Part shown: positions 9,140 through 17,435 of the stretch, in pieces
How the letters are laid out: each line of letters begins with the position of its first letter
Numbering within the stretch: the first letter of the stretch is position 1
Assembly (NCBI GenBank): GCA_964405735.1
Contig: CAYOPD010000003.1
Location: 42,007-106,006, forward strand
Length of the DNA: 64,000 bases
Direction of reading: 5' to 3'
Source of the DNA: JADJLQ01 sp964405735
Lineage (GTDB): Bacteria; Bacteroidota; Bacteroidia; Chitinophagales; Saprospiraceae
The notes under the pieces: model-generated
Databases searched by the model: none
What the model was told of the DNA's origin: nothing
What the model saw: the letters and a program-made list of their open reading frames with translations, nothing else
Made by a program: the position numbers and the translations under genes

Positions 9140-9945
9140 AACCAACGCATAAATATCTCTTTGAGACCATTTTTGAAGCCGATACCCCGGCCGGCAAAAA
9201 ATTCGATGTGGTGCTCATGGTCCTCATCGTCCTGAGTGTCCTCCTGGCCAATCTGGAAACCTTGTCCAATCTGCCAGCCCCGGTGCGTTTCCTGTTTTTT
9301 ATTCTCGAATGGGTATTTACCGTAATATTTACGATTGAATTTATACTGCGGCTGATCGTTGCCCCAAAACCTTTAAAGTACATACTGAGCCCCTATGGGA
9401 TAATAGACTTTATAGCCATCATTCCTACTTACCTGAGCCTGATCCTCACAGGTACCCATGCGATCATTATTGTGAGGGCCTTGCGGCTGCTAAGGGTTTT
9501 CCGTTTGTTTAACATGTCCGGCTATGTCAACCAGGGCGCCATCCTCATTTCGGCATTTAAACGCGCCAAGGACAAGATCATCATCTTTTTGTTTTTCATA
9601 TTTATTGTTGTAAACATTGTCGGAGCCCTGATTTATATGCTCGAACACCCGGCCAATCCCAGTTTTGATTCGCTTCCACGAAGCGTTTACTGGGCTATTG
9701 TAACCCTGACGAGTCTGGGATATGGAGACATTGTACCCAAATCCGCTTTCGGTCAGTTGCTGGCCTCGTTGGTCATGATCCTGGGTTATGCAGTTATTGC
9801 CGTTCCCGCAGGCCTGATTACAAAAGAATATTCCAGAACCGGTAAACCGATTAATCTCTCCAACCAGGTTTGCCCACATTGTTTTAAAGAAGGTCACCAA
9901 ACAGATGCAATCTATTGCAGGGCTTGTGGCCACCTGCTCAATTGA
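9136..9945 (+). CDS. Voltage-gated-type potassium channel with C-terminal zinc ribbon
   Basis: 269 residues. Segments S1-S4 occupy residues 20-130, with a charged S4 (VRALRLLRVFRLF) of the voltage-sensor kind. The pore helix and K+ filter TSLGYGDI lie near residue 197 and S6 follows. After S6 the protein ends in a short cytoplasmic tail with two cysteine pairs, CPHC and CRAC, 16 residues apart, as in a zinc ribbon. The family is the Ion_trans channels of bacteria, which form tetramers in the inner membrane. The start ATG overlaps the stop of the hydrolase gene. The role of the zinc ribbon is unknown; it might help tetramer assembly or sense redox or zinc. Confidence 0.87.
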   Translation: MKPTHKYLFETIFEADTPAGKKFDVVLMVLIVLSVLLANLETLSNLPAPVRFLFFILEWVFTVIFTIEFILRLIVAPKPLKYILSPYGIIDFIAIIPTYLSLILTGTHAIIIVRALRLLRVFRLFNMSGYVNQGAILISAFKRAKDKIIIFLFFIFIVVNIVGALIYMLEHPANPSFDSLPRSVYWAIVTLTSLGYGDIVPKSAFGQLLASLVMILGYAVIAVPAGLITKEYSRTGKPINLSNQVCPHCFKEGHQTDAIYCRACGHLLN

Positions 9946-9999
9946 ATGGAAGGAGGGTTTGCAATAAACCCCGAGCTAGAGCATTCCCATCGTTATTAA

Positions 10000-10034
10000 A
10001 TAAAAAGCGGCCATCCAATTCAAATGGACGGCCG
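10000..10034 (-). terminator. Intrinsic terminator of the dcw operon, after ftsZ
   Basis: Read on the minus strand, GGCCGTCC, a nine-base loop and GGATGGCC form an eight-pair stem (one G-U), flanked by further pairs and followed by TTTTT. It sits about 50 bases beyond the ftsZ stop. On the plus strand the T-run is missing, so it works mainly for ftsZ. Confidence 0.75.
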
Positions 10035-10080
10035 GATTATGTGTAAAACCAATTAATAGAAATAAGGCCGCAAAATAATT

Positions 10081-11502
10081 TCAGTCTACATTGTCGTACA
10101 GGTAGGAATTGTTTTCCCGGATCTGGGGTTCATCGTCATTGGAAAGTGTCCATTTGGGCGCAGGCTGATCTTTGGAAGAAGGTACATCGTCCAGAGGAAT
10201 ATTGCGGCGGAGGTAAGCCGGCTGGTTTTCCATTTCCGTGGTGTTGCGCATCTGGTGCATCTGAAACCGCATTTTGCGGCCGGTCTCAGACCTCGTTTCA
10301 GCGCCAATTTGACGCGCTTTCTTTTCTTCTTCCGGGCGGCCAGAATTTTCATGGCCGGTTTCTGAGCGGATAAAGGGCTCTTCCTGGTTTTTGATCATGG
10401 GTTCACGATAAGAAGGTTCAAACTCAATGGTTTTGTCATTGGCATGGTCCCCGATATCAAAAACCTCATGCATGGGGGCTTTGGGTTTTTCTTCCTCCAG
10501 CGAAACCTTGATTTTCTCCCGGATCTCCACCGGCTTTTGACCGAAATTCTGTTCAAATCCGGTGGCAATGACCGTCACACAGATCTGATCTTCGAGCCTT
10601 TCATCAAAACAATTTCCCCAAATGATATCCGTTCCGTAACCGGCTTCTTCCTGGACATACTCCGTGATCTCATAAATTTCATCCATGGTGACTTCCTGGG
10701 AACCATAGGATATGTTCAACAAAATATGTTGTGCGCCACGGATTTCATTTTCTTCCAGCAGAGGTGAACTCAGGGCATCCACAGCCGCACGGTATGCACG
10801 CCGTTCGCCCGAAGCAGATGCGGTGCCCATGATCGCCACTCCGCTGTTGCGCATGACCGTGTTGACATCTTCAAAATCCACATTGATTTTGCCGGGCATG
10901 GTGATGATCTCAGCAATGCCTCTCGCCGCGGTAGACAGGATGTTGTCCGCGTTTCCAAAGGCTTCGCTCAACGGAAGGTTGCCATAGATCTGGCGCAGTT
11001 TTTCATTGGAAATGATGATGAGGGCATCCACATTCCTTTTCATTTCTTCGATGCCTTCGATGGCCTGTTCTCTCCTGCGCTTGCCTTCGAATGGGAAAGG
11101 CACCGTGACAATGCCCACGGTGAGAATATCAAGTTCACGGGCAATTTTAGCCACAATGGGGGCCGCTCCCGTACCCGTACCACCACCCATGCCGGCCGTG
11201 ATAAACACCATCTTTGTATTTTCATTGATGAGGGCCTGTATTTCCTCCAGGGATTCAATGCAGGCTTGTTTGCCAACATTGGGCTTGGATCCCGCTCCGC
11301 GACCGGCGGTGAGATGAGGGCCCAACTGGATTTTTACCGGGACAGGGCTGGTCTCCATGGCCTGGTTGTCGGTATTGCAGATGATAAAGTCAACCCCCAC
11401 AATACCTTGCCGGTACATATGGGACACTGCATTGCTTCCCCCGCCACCGACACCGATCACCTTGATGATATTTCCGGATTCTTTTGGTATTTCGAACTTC
11501 AT
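10081..11502 (-). CDS. ftsZ: Cell division GTPase FtsZ
   Basis: 473 residues; the tubulin homologue that polymerises into the Z ring. The GTP-binding signature GGGTGTG is at 106-112 and the synergy (T7) loop VDFEDVNTVM is near 209. After the globular part (to about residue 320) comes a charged linker of about 90 residues, the conserved membrane-tether peptide NQPAYLRRNIPLDDV and a tail ending NSYLYDNVD. This tail beyond the tether peptide is, as I recall, typical of Bacteroidota FtsZ. It is the last gene of the dcw operon, 54 bases after ftsA, and is followed by a terminator. ATG at 11500-11502. Confidence 0.98.
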   Translation of the reverse strand: MKFEIPKESGNIIKVIGVGGGGSNAVSHMYRQGIVGVDFIICNTDNQAMETSPVPVKIQLGPHLTAGRGAGSKPNVGKQACIESLEEIQALINENTKMVFITAGMGGGTGTGAAPIVAKIARELDILTVGIVTVPFPFEGKRRREQAIEGIEEMKRNVDALIIISNEKLRQIYGNLPLSEAFGNADNILSTAARGIAEIITMPGKINVDFEDVNTVMRNSGVAIMGTASASGERRAYRAAVDALSSPLLEENEIRGAQHILLNISYGSQEVTMDEIYEITEYVQEEAGYGTDIIWGNCFDERLEDQICVTVIATGFEQNFGQKPVEIREKIKVSLEEEKPKAPMHEVFDIGDHANDKTIEFEPSYREPMIKNQEEPFIRSETGHENSGRPEEEKKARQIGAETRSETGRKMRFQMHQMRNTTEMENQPAYLRRNIPLDDVPSSKDQPAPKWTLSNDDEPQIRENNSYLYDNVD

Positions 11503-11556
11503 GGTTTATAGTTTTAATATTTTTGAAATCTTGAGTCTTAATCCTCCCCGGTTTTA

Positions 11557-12930
11557 TCAGCGCAGATCCGGATCCGGTGAAGGTTCGAAAAAGTCTCTGA
11601 TAAAATCCACGAGGGGTCTCTTTTGTTTGCCCGGGTTAGAGACCGGGGTAGCCTTTTTCGGTGCGGGGGCACCGGCCAGGCCCAGTTCAGGCTGAGTGAC
11701 GGGTTCGGGAAGTTCAGCCGGTTTTTCTTTCCGGGTCTGGAGCAGCATCCGTTGCTGGGATTCTTTCATTTTCAGGCCATACATCAGCAGGCCTACGCCG
11801 GTGGCATAAATCGGACTGGATATATTGTCTTTGAATCCGTATCCGAAATGTTCATTGGGATACCCGATCCGGGTTTGCAGGCCGGTGTGATATTCGCAAA
11901 GCAATTCAAAATTTTTAAGCAAGGCTCCTCCACCGGTAAGCACTATTCCGGCGATGAGTTTTTTCTCAAAACCAGACCTTCTGATTTCATAAAGGATCAG
12001 GTCGAGGATCTCTTCAAGGCGTGCCTGGATGATGCGGGCCAGGTTTTTCTCCGATATTTCTTTGGGATCCCTGCCTTTCAGCCCGGGAATAGTAATGATC
12101 CGGTTGTCCACGATTTCATCTGCAAGGGCGGAACCAAATTTGATCTTCAGCTTTTCCGCCTGCTCGGTCATCACGGTGCATCCCTCTTTGATATCCCGGG
12201 TGATGATATTCCCGCCAAAAGCAATCACGGCCGTGTGCCGGATGATGCCTTCCTGGAAGATGGTGATGTCTGTGGTGCCCCCTCCAATATCCACCATGAC
12301 CACACCAGCTTCCTTTTCTTCCTTGCTGAGCACAGCTTCGGCACTGGCAATGGGTTCGAGGGTCATATCGGCCACGGTAAGATTTGCCCGCTCCACGCAG
12401 CGCAGGATGTTATTGGTTGCGGCAATCTGGCCGGTGATGATGTGGAAATTGGCTTCCAGGCGGTGCCCCGACATTCCGATGGGATCCACGATGCCCTGTT
12501 CGTTGTCCACGGTGAATTCCTGGGGAATGACATGGAGAATTTTATCACCCGGCGTCAGGCCCAGCTTGTACATGTCCTGAACCAGCCGGTCGATGTCAGC
12601 CCTGGATATCTCCTTTTCATTATTGTCCCTGGCGAGGATACCGCGGTGCTGAAGGCTCTTGATGTGCTGTCCGGCGATACCCACGTAGACCTCCTGGATT
12701 TCGCACTGGGCATCCTTTTCGGCGAGGTCCACTGCGTCAGAAATGGCCTTCACGGTCTTGTCGATATTGGCGATGACTCCCCTCAGGACTCCCTCTGAAT
12801 CAACCTTGCTGGCGCCGAGTACGTCGATTTTACCGTATTCGTCCTTTCTGCCTACAATGCAACATACTTTGGTGGTGCCGATGTCGAGGGCCGCCACCAC
12901 ATTCTTTTTATTAAAGTCTCTTGCATTCAT
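11557..12930 (-). CDS. ftsA: Cell division protein FtsA
   Basis: 457 residues of the actin/HSP70 fold. The phosphate 1 motif AALDIGTTKVCC is near residue 14, phosphate 2 VMVDIGGGTTDITIF near 211 and the adenosine motif IVLTGGGALL near 340. FtsA anchors FtsZ to the membrane and recruits later division proteins. The C terminus ends with a possible amphipathic helix (RPLVDFIRDFFE), which would be the membrane-targeting sequence. The antisense strand holds a 391-codon open frame that is a shadow of this gene. Confidence 0.97.
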   Translation of the reverse strand: MNARDFNKKNVVAALDIGTTKVCCIVGRKDEYGKIDVLGASKVDSEGVLRGVIANIDKTVKAISDAVDLAEKDAQCEIQEVYVGIAGQHIKSLQHRGILARDNNEKEISRADIDRLVQDMYKLGLTPGDKILHVIPQEFTVDNEQGIVDPIGMSGHRLEANFHIITGQIAATNNILRCVERANLTVADMTLEPIASAEAVLSKEEKEAGVVMVDIGGGTTDITIFQEGIIRHTAVIAFGGNIITRDIKEGCTVMTEQAEKLKIKFGSALADEIVDNRIITIPGLKGRDPKEISEKNLARIIQARLEEILDLILYEIRRSGFEKKLIAGIVLTGGGALLKNFELLCEYHTGLQTRIGYPNEHFGYGFKDNISSPIYATGVGLLMYGLKMKESQQRMLLQTRKEKPAELPEPVTQPELGLAGAPAPKKATPVSNPGKQKRPLVDFIRDFFEPSPDPDLR

Positions 12931-12963
12931 CTTAATTGGTTTTAGTATGATAAATAGATTGAT

Positions 12964-13758
12964 TTATGCTCTTTTTGTACATATGACCTGGCCTTTGAAT
13001 TTCAGATTTACGGAATAATACATGTCCCAACCCTGTGCCGGGAGAATTTCCCTGTATACCCGTTTCAGTTTATCCGTCTTATCCTCAATCCTTTCCATAT
13101 CGCCCAGAAATATGCGTGAGGGTCCGAATTTGGGGATCAGGGTCCAATCGTTCTGACCGTTGACCATGATTTCTTCCACAAGGGCGTGTAAAAACCTGTC
13201 TTTCGAAATGTAATTGGCGAGTTCAAACAAGTCCTTCTCCATGCCGGGATGGTCCAGGTCGAGGGTATCCTTCGTCGCCTGCACCGGGACAAAAGCGACC
13301 AGTACCCTGGGCGAATAATGTGGGGATGCCGGCATGATGCTGCCATCTTTATCCACATACAGACTGTTTCCTTCGGGAGTGAGGATGCGCAGGATGGGTT
13401 CACGCTGCTTCACAAAAATGTTCAGCTGGTTGTTGGCATCCAGGTAGACATCCGTGGATTTGATAAAATCCATGGATTGCAGGGCCGATTCGATTTCAGG
13501 CAGGTCCAGAGTGGCCAAAGGCACATTGGAAAATTCCTGCTGAAATTTGCGGAGGATTTTTGACCGCATTTCCTCCGTGGTGATAAAGTCGTTTCCATTT
13601 TCGAGATGTTGTACATGCACCTGCATCTGGCCAGAAAGTGCCCTGTGCTTGAAGCGCCCTGCTCTTTGGTAAAAAATCAGAAACAAAAGCACGGTCAGAC
13701 CCATGCCGAGCCGGATCATGTTTTGATCGGTGCCGATATTTCTGATGAATTTTTTCAT
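12964..13758 (-). CDS. ftsQ: Cell division protein FtsQ/DivIB
   Basis: 264 residues: a short cytoplasmic start, one membrane segment at about 15-30 (MIRLGMGLTVLLFLIFY) and a periplasmic part with a POTRA-like beginning (VQHLENGNDFITTEEM) and the FtsQ beta domain. It links early cytoplasmic division proteins to FtsW/FtsI through FtsL and FtsB. The start overlaps the murG stop by four bases (ATGA). In most Bacteroidota murC would stand between murG and ftsQ; here there is no room for it. Confidence 0.9.
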   Translation of the reverse strand: MKKFIRNIGTDQNMIRLGMGLTVLLFLIFYQRAGRFKHRALSGQMQVHVQHLENGNDFITTEEMRSKILRKFQQEFSNVPLATLDLPEIESALQSMDFIKSTDVYLDANNQLNIFVKQREPILRILTPEGNSLYVDKDGSIMPASPHYSPRVLVAFVPVQATKDTLDLDHPGMEKDLFELANYISKDRFLHALVEEIMVNGQNDWTLIPKFGPSRIFLGDMERIEDKTDKLKRVYREILPAQGWDMYYSVNLKFKGQVICTKRA

Positions 13759-14855
13759 GCAGCCATCGGATTGAGTTGAAGAATCTGGTCCACAATAGCT
13801 TCTGCAGCTCCGGGGCGGGCCAGGGTTTTCTGGGCCTGTTTCATCCGGATCATTGTTTCCCCATCCTGTAAAAGGCGGATGACCTGGTCAGTCCCTTTTT
13901 GCACAACTTCCTGATCCGGCAGCAACCATGCCGCTCCTGCTTCGGACAAAGCCCTCGCATTATGGGTCTGGTGATCTTCTGCTACCGAAGGCGAAGGCAC
14001 CAGCACCAGGGGTTTGTTTGCAATCAACACTTCAGAAATAGTAAGTGCTCCTGCCCGGCACAGCAAGACATCGGCCGCGGCGTAGGCCAGGTCCGCACGG
14101 TCAATAAAAGCCAGGGCTTTCACATTCGGCAGGCCTGCCGTCCCGGACCGGCTGAATTTTTCGATACCCTGTTTTCCATACTGCCAGATCCACTGGATGG
14201 TGCTATGACTTACGATCCGGTCATGGCCGGCAGCCATGCTTTCATTGATCGAACGGGCCCCAAGACTGCCCCCCATCACCAGGACGGTTTTTTTGTCTTG
14301 ATCGAGGCCAAAATAAGCTATGGCCTCATTCCTTTTCGCTTCAATCCCTTCCAGGTCTTTCCGCACAGGGTTGCCGGTGACCACGATTTTTTCTTTTGGA
14401 AAGAACCGATCCATATGATCATAGGCTACACAGATTTTTGCGGCCTTTTTCCCAAGGATCATATTTGTTTTGCCTGCAAATGAATTTTGTTCCTGGAGGA
14501 GGGTTGGGATCCTGAGCCAGTTGGCCAGGTACAATACCGGGCCGCTTGCATAACCCCCTACTCCGACCACCACATTGGGTTTATATTGCACCAGTATCCG
14601 CCAGGCCTGGTAAAGGGATTTGACCAGTTTCCAGGGCAGACTGTAATTTTTTAGCAAGGAAGAACGGTTGAAGCCTGCTACATCCAGGCCAATGATTTTA
14701 AACCCGGCCTGGGGTACTTTATCCATCTCCATTCTTCCCTTTGCTCCGACAAAAAGGATGTCCACTCCGGACACACGGGCCTGGAGCTCCTGCGCAATGG
14801 CTATGGCAGGGAAAATATGTCCGCCGGTGCCCCCTCCGCTAATGATCATTTTCAT
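13755..14855 (-). CDS. murG: UDP-GlcNAc--undecaprenyl-PP-MurNAc-pentapeptide GlcNAc transferase
   Basis: 366 residues from the ATG at 14855 (MKMIISGGGTGGHIFPA); a GTG six bases upstream is also open. The GT28 signature GGGTGGHIFPAIAIA marks the N-terminal domain, with VVVGVGGYASGPVLY near residue 98 and LLCRAGALTISEVLIANKPLVLVP near 257 for UDP-GlcNAc binding. MurG converts lipid I to lipid II on the inner face of the membrane. The start lies inside the end of ftsW and the stop overlaps ftsQ, showing tight coupling. Confidence 0.96.
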   Translation of the reverse strand: MKMIISGGGTGGHIFPAIAIAQELQARVSGVDILFVGAKGRMEMDKVPQAGFKIIGLDVAGFNRSSLLKNYSLPWKLVKSLYQAWRILVQYKPNVVVGVGGYASGPVLYLANWLRIPTLLQEQNSFAGKTNMILGKKAAKICVAYDHMDRFFPKEKIVVTGNPVRKDLEGIEAKRNEAIAYFGLDQDKKTVLVMGGSLGARSINESMAAGHDRIVSHSTIQWIWQYGKQGIEKFSRSGTAGLPNVKALAFIDRADLAYAAADVLLCRAGALTISEVLIANKPLVLVPSPSVAEDHQTHNARALSEAGAAWLLPDQEVVQKGTDQVIRLLQDGETMIRMKQAQKTLARPGAAEAIVDQILQLNPMAA

Positions 14856-16059
14856 CTTCACCGGTTTTGGGTTTTGAATCGGCTTTGGCCATTTTCATCA
14901 GTTCATTTTCAGGGGCAGGCTGTTCTTCACGGATGGATTCTATGAACTTGCTGACGCTCATGATGATCCCGAAGGCCACACTGGTGAACAACACCGAAGT
15001 GCCCCCCATACTTACCAGGGGCAGGGTGAGGCCGGTGACCGGTACGAGGTTGACGGATACCGCCATATTGGCAAAAGCCTGCACCACGAGGTTGAGGGTA
15101 AGTCCCATGGCCAGGATGGCTCCGAAGGCCTTTGGGCTTTTCATGACGATCCTGGAAACCCGGAATAAAAGCCATAGATAAAGCAACAATATTCCAGTCG
15201 CCCCGATCATTCCGTATTCTTCGCATATGATAGCATAGATATAGTCAGCATAAGCTGCCGGCAGAAAATTACGCTGGGTACTGTTACCCGGCCCCAATCC
15301 AAGCCAGGAGCCGTTGGCAATTGCAATTTTGGATTGTTGAACCTGATATCCTCCCCCGTTTTCATTCGACATAAAATCAGTGATCCTTGAGATCCAGGTA
15401 TCCACACGAACCGCATCCGGAAAAAACCACCATATCAGTACCACGATGCCGAAAAGCATGATGCCGAAAAAGGCCATCATGAATATGTATTTGAAGGAGA
15501 CCCTTCCGACAAACATGAGCATGACCGAAGTCGCAAAAAGCAACAATGCCGTTGACAGGTTGGCAGGGGCAATCAATCCGCATATCAGCAGGACGGGCAC
15601 CATGATGGGTATAAAAGCGCCTTTAAAATCCTTGATGTATTCCTGTTTATTGGAGAGCGACCGTGCCAGGTATATGATGAGGGCCAAACGGGCATAATCG
15701 CTGGTCTGGAAAGACAGGTTGATGACCGGAAGGGTGATCCATCGTTTGGCATCGTTGGTTTCCACGCCAAAGGCCAGGGTATAAAGCAGAAGCGGAATGG
15801 CCAGCAGAAACAGGACAGGGGCCAGCTTATTGTATATCAGGTAATTCTGGCGGTGACAGGCATACATGCACAGCAGGCCGATTCCGGCCATCACCAGTTG
15901 TTTCATCAGATAGACTTCTGTATTCCCTTTGTAACGGAGATAAGCCATGGATCCGGTTGCACTGTAAACGGCGAGGAGGCCGAAGCCAATGAGGATCCCG
16001 ATGATGAGCCACATCACCTTGTCGCCTTTCCATTCCTTTTTGGTCGTGATCTGCAGCAT
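14839..16059 (-). CDS. ftsW: Septal peptidoglycan glycosyltransferase FtsW (SEDS family)
   Basis: 406 residues with about ten membrane segments. The family features are a conserved segment SGLGPGNS-like (SWLGLGPGNSTQRNFLP) in the large extracytoplasmic loop, the EEYG motif (AIICEEYGMIG) and the final PVTGLTLPLVSMGGTSV. FtsW polymerises lipid II at the septum with its partner FtsI, which is in the same operon. It starts one base after the mraY stop, so murD, normally between the two, is absent. The last 30 residues are a charged cytoplasmic tail. Confidence 0.95.
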   Translation of the reverse strand: MLQITTKKEWKGDKVMWLIIGILIGFGLLAVYSATGSMAYLRYKGNTEVYLMKQLVMAGIGLLCMYACHRQNYLIYNKLAPVLFLLAIPLLLYTLAFGVETNDAKRWITLPVINLSFQTSDYARLALIIYLARSLSNKQEYIKDFKGAFIPIMVPVLLICGLIAPANLSTALLLFATSVMLMFVGRVSFKYIFMMAFFGIMLFGIVVLIWWFFPDAVRVDTWISRITDFMSNENGGGYQVQQSKIAIANGSWLGLGPGNSTQRNFLPAAYADYIYAIICEEYGMIGATGILLLYLWLLFRVSRIVMKSPKAFGAILAMGLTLNLVVQAFANMAVSVNLVPVTGLTLPLVSMGGTSVLFTSVAFGIIMSVSKFIESIREEQPAPENELMKMAKADSKPKTGEDENDH

Positions 16060-16060
16060 G

Positions 16061-17314
16061 TTACCGGATTTTTAGGGTGATGATGGTGACTACTGCCAGC
16101 AGGACCGCCACGATCCAAAACCGGTTTACAATTTTGGATTCGTGCATACCGCTTTTCTGATAATGATGGTGCAGCGGCGCCATTTTGAATATCCTTTTGC
16201 CTTCCCCATATTTTCTGCGGGTATACTTAAAATAGGTGACCTGGACCATCACGGATAGGATCTCAATCAAAAAGATCCCGCACAGGACGGGCAGGAGCAA
16301 TTCCTTGCGCAAAACGACAGCCAGGGTAGCAATGATCCCGCCGAGGGTGAGGCTCCCGGTATCGCCCATAAAGACGGTTGCCGGATAAGCGTTGTACCAT
16401 AAAAAGCCGATGCAGGCCCCGATCAGGCAGGCGGTGAATATGACCAGCTCTCCCGAGTTCGGTATAAAGTAAATGCCAAGATAGTCTGCGAATATGGAGT
16501 TGCCGCTGACGTAGGCGAATACGCCCAGGGTCACTCCCACGATGGAAGACACTCCTGTGGCCAGGCCATCAAGGCCATCGGTGATATTGACCGCGTTGGA
16601 TACGGCAGTTATGATAAAAATAATAATGAGAATATACAGCAGCGGGGTCAGGGCGCCGGCGGCATCCCCCATCCAGCGCAGGATGTCCGCATAATCAAAG
16701 ACATTTCCTTTTGTAAAGGGCACATTGGTGGAGAGCGAGCGGGCATGGACCAGGACTTCCGGGTTATCCGGATGGGCGGAGGCCGGAAGTCTTTCCATGA
16801 TTTCAAATTGGTTGGCCATGGCTTCCTTTTCCGTGACCCGGATCAGTACATTTTTATTATACAGCAGGGTAAGCGCCACGATCAGGCCGACTGCGATCTG
16901 GCCGGTCAGTTTGGTGATGGCTTTGAGGCCTTGTTTATTTTTCTTAAAGACTTTGATGTAATCATCGAGGTAGCCGATAAAAAACAAACACAGGGTCACC
17001 GCCATCATCAACAACACATATACATTGTCCAGCCTGGCCCATAGGATGCAGGGCAACAGGATGGCCAGGATGATGATGATCCCTCCCATGGTGGGAGTGC
17101 CTTCTTTTTCTTTCTGACCATGGAGGCCCAGGTCCCGAACCGTTTCCCCGATTTGTTTGGCCTGCAGGTATTTAATGATGCGCTGCCCAAACAACATGGA
17201 AATCAACAATGAAAAAATCAAAGCTCCGCCTGCCCGGAAAGAGATATAACGGAACAAGCCCGCCCCGGGTAAATCGAACTGATTGTTGATATATTCAAAT
17301 AAATGGTACAGCAT
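16061..17314 (-). CDS. mraY: Phospho-MurNAc-pentapeptide transferase
   Basis: 417 residues from the ATG at 17314 (MLYHLFEYINNQFDLPGAGLF), which matches the usual family start better than the upstream GTG at 17332. MraY transfers phospho-MurNAc-pentapeptide to undecaprenyl phosphate to give lipid I. The Asp pair of the active site is in GYLDDYIKV near residue 117, the NAVNITDGLDGLA motif is near 240-252 and the histidine cluster is APLHHHYQ near 378. About 60 residues (about 157-220) between two membrane segments are extra compared with the 360-residue E. coli enzyme. Confidence 0.96.
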   Translation of the reverse strand: MLYHLFEYINNQFDLPGAGLFRYISFRAGGALIFSLLISMLFGQRIIKYLQAKQIGETVRDLGLHGQKEKEGTPTMGGIIIILAILLPCILWARLDNVYVLLMMAVTLCLFFIGYLDDYIKVFKKNKQGLKAITKLTGQIAVGLIVALTLLYNKNVLIRVTEKEAMANQFEIMERLPASAHPDNPEVLVHARSLSTNVPFTKGNVFDYADILRWMGDAAGALTPLLYILIIIFIITAVSNAVNITDGLDGLATGVSSIVGVTLGVFAYVSGNSIFADYLGIYFIPNSGELVIFTACLIGACIGFLWYNAYPATVFMGDTGSLTLGGIIATLAVVLRKELLLPVLCGIFLIEILSVMVQVTYFKYTRRKYGEGKRIFKMAPLHHHYQKSGMHESKIVNRFWIVAVLLAVVTIITLKIR

Positions 17315-17435
17315 TTGTTTTCTGTTATTCACCGGTTAAAGAAAAAACAGGGAAGCGGGGTAAGATTTCACTTTTGAGATCATCGCCCGCTGTACCTGTT
17401 AAAACCAACCTGAGAATGATAATTAACCTATTTTT

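Noticed and set aside
9954..9973. Small hairpin GGGTTT/AAACCC after the channel gene, seen as a terminator
   Set aside because: The stem is only six pairs and no T-run follows on the plus strand.
11623..12798. Open frame of 391 codons antisense to ftsA
   Set aside because: It lies fully inside ftsA on the other strand, has no recognisable domain and its composition is that of a reverse-complement shadow.
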